This document shows, piece by piece, positions 11,096 to 20,269 of a DNA stretch of 27,325 bases. The DNA is from Fonticula alba (lineage: Eukaryota; Opisthokonta; Rotosphaerida; Fonticulaceae): the NCBI RefSeq assembly GCF_000388065.1, contig NW_009242971.1:2300318-2327642 (forward strand). Reading direction: 5' to 3'. The notes beneath the pieces were generated by a model, which ran no database searches, was not told the DNA's origin, and was given only the letters and a program-made list of their open reading frames with translations. Position numbers and translations under genes: made by a program. Every line of letters starts with the position of its first letter. Positions within the stretch are counted from its first letter, which is position 1.

Positions 11096-11930
11096 TCAGC
11101 TCCTGACGGGCGCGTGCCGCCCTGTAGTGGAATCCCCATGTAAACGATAGATGAAGCAACACGTGAGCCCAATTGCCACACGTGTTACATCGTGGGAATG
11201 ATAGCATCCCAGAACAGCATTCCTCGGAGAGGAATGCGGGGTAGAACAACAGCCAGGTGGCCGCCGAGGCCGAGCGGCATAANNNNNNNNNNNNNNNNNN
11301 NNNNNNNNNNNNNNNNNNNNNNNNNNNNNNNNNNNNNNNNNNNNNNNNNNNNNNNNNNNNNNNNNNNNNNNNNNNNNNNNNNNNNNNNNNNNNNNNNNNN
11401 NNNNNNNNNNNNNNNNNNNNNNNNNNNNNNNNNNNNNNNNNNNNNNNNNNNNNNNNNNNNNNNNNNNNNNNNNNNNNNNNNNNNNNNNNNNNNNNNNNNN
11501 NNNNNNNNNNNNNNNNNNNNNNNNNNNNNNNNNNNNNNNNNNNNNNNCAACCCCTGACCGAGCCCAAAGGTCAAAAAGGGGGACTCTCGTTGAGAGCCTC
11601 CTGAGAGCGAAAGCCTTAGCAGCTGTGTGTCGAAGAGTATACGGAAGTATAGCCGAAGCACCAGTTAGGCCTACGAACACCTGTTCTAAGGCTTCCTCTC
11701 GAACCCTTTTTAACATCCGAGTTCTTTTCTATTTTCGCTTGCCACTAACTCGTCTCAAGCCGAGTTACTGACTCATCTGGTAACAGACGACCGTGAACCG
11801 CTGGTTGGTATGTCCCCTCCTTCATGCTAAGAGGTTACTAACCGGGTGGCAGATCACACTGGTACCCTTCGTCAAGCCTCACTCACTTGACTTAGGCTTA
11901 ACCCGTGTGAACCCTGCTACACGCCCCGCG
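11096..11930. mobile_element. Compositionally distinct block around an assembly gap, possible retroelement remnant
   Basis: About 190 nt left and 380 nt right of the gap have roughly balanced base composition, unlike the GC-rich surroundings. On the minus strand a frame running into the gap from the right begins LKRVREEALEQVF and includes LPYTLRHTAAKAFALRRL. Left of the gap, another minus frame holds CNTCGNWAHVLLH (11148-11189), close to the CxxCG...H.LL motif found after the reverse transcriptase in some LINE-like elements. No reverse transcriptase core is visible and stops interrupt upstream frames. A repeat copy would explain why assembly broke here. It could equally be unrelated sequence joined at a scaffold gap. 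Confidence 0.3.
11283..11547. other. Assembly gap (265 N)
   Basis: A run of 265 undetermined bases. Reading frames that cross it have no meaning, and its true length is unknown. Confidence 0.99.
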
Positions 11931-12298
11931 CCCGAAGGTGACCAGGGCAGGGCCATCCATTGGCATTCGATCGACATCGGAGCCCGACATCTGGCCCTCC
12001 GTGGGGGGGCGGGAGGCAGGACAGTCTTGCATCGCGTCCGTGTTAGCTCCCGCTCATGGGGCCTCTTTTTTGAAGGGGGATAGCCCCCGGCGCCTGACGG
12101 CACTCAGGAGGCGGACTGTCATCAACACCCACACACGCATCTCTCCTCCTTTCTCCTCTTCTCTCTTCCTCCTTTCCCCCCCTCCCCCTCTCCCGCCCCT
12201 CCTCTCTGTCAGTACTCCCCTCTTGTCTTTAATTCCTCCCCCTGCCTGGCGGATCGCTGCTCGCCCTGTGGGAAAGCACACGCCGACACCCACCTGCC
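11931..12298 (+). promoter_or_regulatory. COG4: Upstream region and pyrimidine-rich leader of the COG4-like gene
   Basis: About 100 nt at 12138-12238 are nearly pure pyrimidine (CT and C runs) on the sense strand. The tract ends CTCTCTGTCAG at 12212, which looks like a 3' splice site and suggests an intron in the 5' UTR. A GTRCG-type donor upstream was not pinned down. The ATG at 12299 has the context CCTGCC and opens the conserved N-terminal frame. Confidence 0.4.
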
Positions 12299-14226
12299 AT
12301 GTCATCCACGGCGCCACTGTTCGCCCCGCTGGACGGTGACCGTGCGGCCGAGGCGCCTCTCCCCGACTCGCTGGCTGACCGCGAGTCGGTGCGCAAGCTG
12401 CTGGCCATACTGGACCAGGCAGTGGCCGGCTGTGACGGCGCTCTGGAGGCCACCCTCAAACAAGCCACCCGGGACCCGCTGTCGACCTCGGTCACGGCGA
12501 GCAGCGCATCGGCTGGCGGATCGAAGCTCTTCGGGCAGGCCATCGGCCGGGACCTGGACGCCATCTCCGCCGGCAATGTCCTGTCCCTGGGCGCACGGAC
12601 GCTCACCCGTGCCAGGTGCGGCCCCCTGCCTCAAGTACCCTCGCGCCCCGCTCGCACCCGACCCCATACTCACCCTCCTTCCGGGGGATGGCGGGACACA
12701 CAAATCCCCCCTCCGGCCCGGGGCAACAGCTCGCGCCTGGAGTCGCTCCTGGACTCGGATGCCCCGCGGTTGGTGAACCTGTTGGACGCCAGCGCCACCT
12801 TGGCGGAAGGGGTTAGCGCCAATGTGCGCGAGCTCGACGCCAAGCAGGTACGTCCTCTGCCCGTCTGTCCCGACGCTCGTGCACTCCTCCTCATCCTGCA
12901 CCGGGCCTGTCCTGACCCTGGCCCTTCCTCCCTCATGCCCTGGGTGTTTGTTGACTCCGGCCTCCGGCCTTCAGGCCCGCGTCCAAGCGGCCCTCGAGCG
13001 CGTGGACATCCTGCTGGACATCCAGGTATGCAAGCCAGCCCGCCCTCCTGCCTCTGGCTCTTGACCCGGGTACTGATCTGTGTTCTGTCGGTGGGGGGAT
13101 GGTGGCGAAACTGGAAAAAAAAAAGAACACCATGAGTTTCCTGTGCGACGCCCTCAAAAATGACAACCCCGCCACGGCCAGCATCTACGTCAGCCAGCTG
13201 ATGAGCTGGCGCGTGCGTGGCCAGGCGCTGGCCCTGGGCCAGGGCCCGGTGGGCTCGGGCCGCTCGACGCGCACCGGCCTGGCCCCCCTTGGCGATGGCT
13301 CGCCCATGATCCAATCGGCCGCGGCCTTTCTCTCCTCGTCCAACGCCGGGGCCGCATCTCACGCCCTGGCGGCCACCAGTGCCTTGGATGCCCTTCAAAG
13401 CATGGCTCTTGGTCGGCCGGAGTCCGTGCAGGCGGCGCGCTTGCATTTGGCCGCCGGGCCAGCCCCGGGCCAGTGCGCGGTGGCTTGGCTGCTGATGGTT
13501 CGCCACTGGCTGGCCTGCACCAGCTGGGCGGAATTTCGCCGGAACTGTCCCTCCTTCCGGGCCGTGTGCGCCGCCCTCGGGGTCACCCTGGCACATGCCC
13601 AATCTCTGGCCGCCCGGCAGGCCCTGCTGGCGACGACGTCCCCGCGTGCCGGCCGCCCGGGCGCCGCCTCGCGCTCTGACCCGCCCCTCGGGGCGGCCGA
13701 CTTGGCCGCCGAGTACATCCGCGTGCTGTCGCACTTCGATCGGGTGTACCGCTTCCAGGAGGCGGCCTTTTTGGAGGCCGAAAAGTCGACACACCCGCTG
13801 CTCGGGGACTTCGAGCGCGAGCGTGCCGCCATCAAGTGCCTCTCTTCGCTTGGAGGGTATGACGCCCGCAGGGCGGTGCAGGCATTTGCCCTGTCGGTCG
13901 GCGGCCGGGTCGCCTGCTTGCCGGCCGTGGCATCGCTCATCTCCAACCCCGGGGATACGCTCCTGCCGTCCGGCGGCTCGGGCGTCACCACCACCGGTGC
14001 CACCGGGCCAGGCCATGTCAGCGAGAAGATCACCCGCGCTCTGGAGGAGGTGGCCCAGTTCCTGGACGCCGCGGTCCCCTGGACCGAGTCCCATCTGTCC
14101 AGCGGGCTGATTGGCTCGGGGGTGTGGATTTGCTGCGACTTCACCCAGCGCGTGGTGGACTTCGCCGCCACGCAGGCCTTCCATCTGTTGCAAACGGCCT
14201 ATCAAAACCCACTGGACATCGACGGG

Positions 14227-14274
<48 letters not shown>

Positions 14275-17200
14275 CTGGACACTGCGGCCTGCACCTGTGC
14301 CCCCTGCCCCTCTCGCTCCCTCTGTTTCCTTCCGGCCATCGCCCTCCCCTTCTTGTCTCTGGCCTTTTCGCGCCCTCGCGCCCTGCTCGCTCTCTAACTG
14401 GAGGCCGCCTCGATCTGTTCAACCTCAGACTTCGGCTCGTACCTTGGACCAGCACTCCTCGGCGGTGGCTGCCTGCCTGCGACCCATTCGCCTGTATCAA
14501 CGGTTCCTGGAACGCACGCTCGGCGGGTCCTATAGCTCGCTGCAGTCCGCACACCAGGAGTTCCAGGCCTGGATCAACAGCCAGCCCGGTGACGAGGATT
14601 CAGCAGCCTCGGGTGCTGATCCTTGGGACATGGTCAAATCCCCGGGGCTCGGCCTGACCGACCCTGACCCCGGTGAGGCAGCCGGCCGGGCATCGATCGA
14701 TCGACGTGAGGCTCCTGGCCACCTGCCAGGCAGCCTGCCCGACGAACTGGCCCTCTTCGAGGTGGAGGAGCTGGTCCAGGGGCAACCACTGCCACGGATG
14801 CTGGCTGTGGCCGGGCTCCCGGCCAGCCGGGTCTGCCCGTTGGAGCGCCTGCACCCGTCCTCTCGAGGCCCCGGCGCTGCCATGGGGCCCGGGCCGGATG
14901 GGCGCCGAGCTGAGGCCTGCTTGTGTGTCCTCGGCGCCGAGCAGCTGGCTGCACGCCTGCAACAGCCGCCGCCCCAGCAGCCGGCCCTGGCTCCCGGCTA
15001 CCAGGCCCTCTTCGGCCGGCAACTGGATGATCTCTTCCCTCTGGGCCATGGGGTTCACAAGTCCCTGAGCGCCGGGAGCTTGGCGCGCTTCCTTCGCCGA
15101 GCCATCGGCCTGGCCCGGCTGCCCATCGCCAATCTCTACATCCAACGGGAGCAGGCATACCTGGCTCGGGGCCTGGCGGCGGCGGTGCGCTTGGACCCCC
15201 TCTTCGCGGCGCAGATCGGCTCGTCGGCCTCCGCCAGTGCGGCGGCGGTGGCTGCTTCGTCCTCCTCGTCGGCCGCTGTGGCCGCTGTGGCTGCCATGGC
15301 CGGCCACTCCGGCTCCTCGGCCTCCTCCACGTCCACCCTGTCTTTGAGTCACTTTGGTGCGGGGATCTCCCTTGCCGGGGCCATGGGATCCGCCGGCGGG
15401 TCGGTGGCCGACGATCCGACCGAGATTTCGGTCCCCTCGCCGACCAATGACGCGGCGGCCCTGGCCACCATCTTGGCCTCGGAGGCGCAATTCCTCGGAG
15501 GCGGGGCCGGCTCCGGCGCCAGCGCCAGTGCCCCGCGGTCTCCGTCGACTCGGACCCCGGGCCATGGGGCCCCTTCGGCGCCGGGCGCCGGGCCTCGGCG
15601 GGCCCTGGCCACCGGGTATTTTGCGGCGCTCTTCGGCGGCCCGGCGGCCGGTACTGCGGCCGATCCACTGCCCGGGCATCCGGCCGGCGATGCCCTGCAC
15701 AATCCCACCCGCTACCACTCCCCCTCGGTGGATGATGCCTTCTATGTCCTGCAAACGGCCCTGCGCCGCGCCATCCGCATGACGCGTCACACCGATGCCT
15801 CCGGGGCGGTGATTCTATCGGCGGCCGAGGCCCTTGAGGCGCCGGCCATCTCGGCGGGCATCACGGCCCCCTCCTCCCTGCCCGGAGGAACTGCCTCGAC
15901 GGCCGCCTCCAGCGCCAGCTTCGTGACTGCCCTGCACTCGGCCACCAACAGTGCTCTGGCGCGCGCCAGTGCCCTGGCCCGGGCCGTGCCCTCGGCCACG
16001 GCGGCTCCCTGCCAGCAAACCAAGTGCTCACTGTCCGACGTGTCGCAGTCGCTGCTTGCCGAGACCGGGCTCTCTTCGCGCATGCCCGGTGGTGGCCTCA
16101 TGGTTTGGGCGATGGTAAGTCCGGGAGATCCCAAAACACGACGGGGCTGGGCGGGATGGGGGGGGGGGGGGGGGGGGGGGCGGGGAGACCCGGCAAGGGA
16201 ACTCGTGTTATCCCCCCCGCGCGCGCGCGCGTGTGTGCGCCTGCATCACTAACGATACCGTGCCCCCCTTTTCGAGCAGCTGGTCATCAACAACATCCAC
16301 CTGTCGGCGCAGTACACCGAGCGCCTGCGTGGCGAAGTGGCACACTATGTCAGCGAGAGCTTCCCAGTCAATGTGCCAGCCGCCGCCGAGGCTGACCTGG
16401 CCCTGAGCACGCACGTTGGGTCCCTCAGCGAGAACCAGATGGAACGCGAGAAGATCGAGCAGTGCCTTGTTAGCCTGGACCCACGGCCCATTGTCCGGTC
16501 GGTGGATGTGCGTGTCCTCTTCCCTGTCCCCCTCCCCCTCCCTCTGAGACATACACACACACATACACATACACGCACGCACACCTATTCCCTCGCACCA
16601 AATGAGCTCTTGTTTTGTGTCCTGACCGGATGCTTGCGTGTTCATCGCATCCCATCGCTCCCGAAGGACCTGCTCCTGCGCTTGACTCGTGCCTCGCAGG
16701 CTGAGAAGCGCCTCTCCCGCCTGATCCGCTACTCGGCCTCCTACTCGCTGGTGTCGATCCTGGCCGCCGGCGTGCCGACTACCCCATCGGATTCGCCGAT
16801 CCTCGGCTCACGCGACTCCTATGACAGTCCGCACATGTTTGATGAGACCAGCGACTTTGGCTTTGCCCGAAGCGTCTGCGATTCGGTGGCCCACATCGCG
16901 GAGTTCTTCAAGGTACCTCTCCCCGCGCCTGGCATCTGTGCCACCTGGCTGCCGCTGTGCTGGCACTCACGCTGACTGTCACTCTCTAATAACCACGACG
17001 ACGAAATAAATACCAAAGAACAACATAACTCAGCACTAACGCAAGACGAAACGATGATCACAAAGACTAACAAACAAATCACCTCACCGAACATTAAAAT
17101 CCTCGCAGCACGTGCACTTGTGTCTAGCGCCAATCATTTCGCGCGCCATCGAGTCGATCCTCGAGCCGGAGGTGGCTTTCTCCACGGTGGCCGCGCTGAA

Positions 17201-17564
17201 CCGCCATCTCGAGGCGTCGCAGCGCCTGCACCTTCGATGGGGGTCCTTTTCCCCGGAAATTGGCTGGACCCCTGGCTCGGCCGTGCGCATGGCCGGGTCC
17301 CTGGACCAGGTGGACAATTTCCTCCACTCCATTGCACCGCCCTCCGGTGCCTTGGGCTGGGCCGGTGGCGCGGACTCCGACGCCCTGCATGACCTCGGCT
17401 CTAGCCATCTATCCCGGCCGAAGCGCATTGTCCGCATCCTCGAATGCTCCACCCTCAAGGAGGCTCGCTACATCGGCCAGGCATCTGCCCCCTCGATTGA
17501 CGCGTCGAAGCGCGAGTCTGGCCTGGACATCGAGCGTGTGTGGAGCTGGGTGTCGCGTGTGTGA
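12299..17564 (+). CDS. COG4: Conserved oligomeric Golgi complex subunit 4 (COG4-like), expanded
   Basis: It belongs to lobe A of the COG tethering complex, which captures retrograde vesicles at the Golgi. Exons: 12299-12615, 12730-12847, 12975-13025, 13126-14226, 14429-16114, 16280-16507, 16667-16912, 17109-17564; phases agree and give about 1400 residues, versus just under 800 in human COG4. Family matches in order: RELDAKQARVQAALERVDILLDIQ near the N-terminus, TLDQ...LYQRFLERTL, VDDAFYVLQTALRRAI (963-978), LVINNIHLSAQYTERL (from 1092), the LAPIISRAIESILEP region (about 1254) and RPKRIVRILECSTLKEARYI near the C-terminus. The extra length is mostly Ala/Ser/Gly low complexity encoded at about 15190-15650 and in exon 4. 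The acceptor at 16666 is preferred over 16699 because it restores a DLL motif and is the first AG after a CTGAC site. No signal peptide or membrane segment is seen. Confidence 0.9.
14231..14270 (+). repeat. (GT)20 microsatellite at the start of COG4 intron 4
   Basis: Twenty uninterrupted GT units lie four bases after the donor dinucleotide of intron 14227-14428. The donor itself is GTGCGT and the repeat extends it. Confidence 0.95.
15196..15660 (+). other. COG4: Ala/Ser/Gly low-complexity insertion within COG4
   Basis: Inside exon 5 the protein reads as long Ser/Ala runs (SASASAAAVAASSSSSAAV), then Gly/Ser/Pro stretches, ending shortly before the conserved VDDAFYVLQ helix. Known COG4 proteins have a compact helical rod here, so this is an inserted disordered loop and not a domain. 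Confidence 0.75.
16158..16180 (+). repeat. G23 homopolymer on the sense strand of COG4 intron 5
   Basis: Twenty-three consecutive G in intron 16115-16279. The intron has donor GTAAGT, the most canonical in the window, and a CTAAC branch-like site at 16249-16253. Confidence 0.9.
16913..17108 (+). other. COG4: COG4 intron 7, A/C-rich and GC-poor
   Basis: Donor GTACCT after FFK, acceptor CCTCGCAG before HVHLCLAP, phase 0 on both sides. From about 16980 to 17100 the intron is A- and C-rich with few G, unlike every other intron here. It has two CTAAC sites (17036-17040 and 17067-17071); the second is a suitable distance from the acceptor. The flanking protein aligns with COG4 across the junction, so it is removed. 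Confidence 0.8.
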
Positions 17565-17794
17565 ATTGCTGCCAATCACCACGCCTCGTGCTCCATGTGT
17601 ACGCTACCCAAATCACGCCAACACGAAGCAAGTATCTCAAGTATAGTGGGAGGGGGGGGGAGGAGCGCCGGGCAGCGCACAAGGGAAGAAGTGGGAGGTG
17701 ATGAAGAGAGGGAGGGAGAGAAGAGGGGTGAGTGCCCAGCCACAAGGAGGGGGGGGGGGGGGAGAGGGAAGGATAGGCATCCCCATCCACCATG
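17565..17794. other. Short spacer between convergent stops
   Basis: Only 230 nt separate the stop of COG4 from the stop of the channel gene, so the two 3' UTRs probably overlap. It contains purine-rich plus-strand sequence with a G14 run (17749-17762), which reads as a C tract in the channel transcript. Confidence 0.7.
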
Positions 17795-20237
17795 TCAAAT
17801 GGAGGAGGTTTTGAAGTTGTGCCCGGATGAGGGCATTCGTTCGAAAGTCGGGGCGGCCTTGGCCGGACGACGATACAAGAAGGGAGTGGTCCGGGCAGAG
17901 CCAGTACTACGCGGGAGGAAGGCCCCACCAGTGGACGCGCCCACCGGGTTGGGGATTTGCCGCGAACCGAAGACCGACACACCGGGCAGAGTGGAAGAGA
18001 AGACCTCCCCCATGTCGGCCACCTGGGGCGAGGCATATGTCGACCCGGTCATCGAGTTGAGGGGGCTCATCTCGCTCGGATGCCCGCCAGAAGGGCCCAT
18101 GCCGAGTCCGGCCACACTGCCAGTGAGATCCACCCGCTGGCCATGGGGGATAATCTTGATGCCCAGCTCGCGGCAAGACTGCAGGAAGAAGAGCCACGAA
18201 TCGGTGCGGTTCTTCCAACGGACTGCACCATCCTGCCAGTTGCTCAACTGCCCGATGGTGATGAGCATCTGCATACGACCATGGGTATCCACATCGAAGA
18301 GGATGAAGTCGACATCCCGAGCGAAGCGCTCCGGCTGGGACTCGACCCATCCCTATTGTGGGGGGGGGAGGGGGCGAGCGAGAATGGCGAGCGAGAGAGA
18401 GAGAGAGAGAGAGAGAGTCGACGGGACAAAAGGGGGGTCAGTCGATATGGAGGGAGGGAAAGGAGGCAAGAAAATACAAGCGATTGCGCTTCAGGAGGGG
18501 ATAATGGTGGACAGGGCGAAAGGAGAAAGACCCCACGTACCTGCATCATGCCGCGCAGCGTGCCAAGCTGCTCGGAAGTCGTGTCGGCATCCAGGAACAT
18601 GTAGAAGGTGTGCCGCTGGTTGCCAGACCGCCGAATGTTGATGACCACCTTGTCCGTGAGAATGTGATTGGGGATCCAGAAGTATTGCTCATCCCACCGG
18701 CGGAAGACGGTGGCCGTGATGTTCATCCGGGCGACGATGAAGTTGTGATCGTCAATGAACACACGATCCCCCACATCGTAGGGATGCTCCACGAAAAGAT
18801 AGATGACATTCTGCCAGGGAGAGGAGGGAAGGGGGGGGGGAGGGGGGAGGGGGACATGGAGCGCATTCGCGGCCGTCAGATGAATTGACCGTAGGAAGAC
18901 GCACGCCCGGCATCGAGCAGAGGGATATGTCAATAAGCTGGAAGGAGCAAGGAAAAGAGCGGGATGCCGGGAGGGAGGGGAAAGGCCGCAGAAACATCCA
19001 TCCGTACATCGAACATGCGCTGGGCCGAGTGGCCGAAAATGAAGGACATGGACACAATCAGCGAGGCAACCGGCACAACGGTGCTCTCGATGTTCGTGCC
19101 GAAGATCAGCAGGAAGGCAAACAGCAGGCACACCAACAGCATCAGGCTGACAAATCGATCCAGCGTATTGACCATGGTGCCCGAGTCGCGCAGGGAGTTG
19201 CTCAGGTTCTTCCGCTCGCGGTAGATATTCTGCAAAGCCTCCTTCATGTCACGACGCCGGATCTGCCCACTGGAGTGGATGTCAAATAGGGCAAATGCCT
19301 CGTCGGTGTTGACGCTCGGCTCGAGGAAGAGGGAGAAATCCTCGCGCGTCAGCCGAGCCGGGCCCACCGGCGCCTGCCGGAACGTGGGCGGCCGGATGTC
19401 AACCTCCGGGACCGGCACCTCGGGGAATGCCTCGGCAAAGGCCGACCCCGGCATATTCTGCTGATGCAAATGCTGGGACGAGTACGACTGGTGCACCGAC
19501 TGCGAGGAGGGCCCCCCGACCGGCTGGCCATGCAGGAAGGACCCCGACTGGGGGTGCTGCTGACCAGGCGATCCGCCACCCAGCTGTGACTGTCGCTGCT
19601 GCTGCTGGTGCTGCTGGTGCCGCTGCGTGGCAAAGGGGCCCTGGCTGGAGGCGGGTGCCCCGACGCCCGGGACGGCCGACAACGGAGCCGACCCGGTCGG
19701 TGCAAAGCCCATCCCACCCGCGGCCGGGGTCGGTCGCATTGGGGTGTACGTGTGGGACGTTCCCCCGGGAGTGTTGCTGAAGCCGAGCCAGGACGTGACG
19801 GACTTGGTCCGATGGCGCGCTCGCTGCCAGGGACTACTCCCGGAAGCCGGGTCGCTGGCCACCAAGAAGTCATGATCCACCGGGTTATTGAGGAAAGCCC
19901 CGCGCGGGGCACCCGGCAAGGCAGGCGACCCCTGGATGGATGGCTGCGACCGAAGTGGCTGCGATTGTGACCGGAAGTGCTCGGGCTCGCCGGGCCCGGC
20001 TCCGCCATTGTCAATGCCGCTGTTGTTGCCGCCGCCGCCGCCGACATCGATGACCACATCTCGCGGCGGGGCCGGTGGCGAGGGCGACCGGGAGATCATC
20101 CGCCGCAGGGAGGAAGACGCCCCACGTCGCAGCCCATGCAGCCGACCGCGCGAGCCGAACTCCTCACCAGTCATGGAGGCATCCCCGGGCTGGTTGACCG
20201 AGCTGTTGGACCGGCGGCCTCCGGACAGGCGCTGTTG

Positions 20238-20269
<32 letters not shown>

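Noticed and set aside
11178-11923. ACACG copies at 11178-11182 and 11919-11923 as target-site duplications of a solo LTR beginning TGTTAC
   Set aside because: The right end would be CT, not CA, the GC drop starts upstream of 11183, and a 5-nt match over this span is easily chance.
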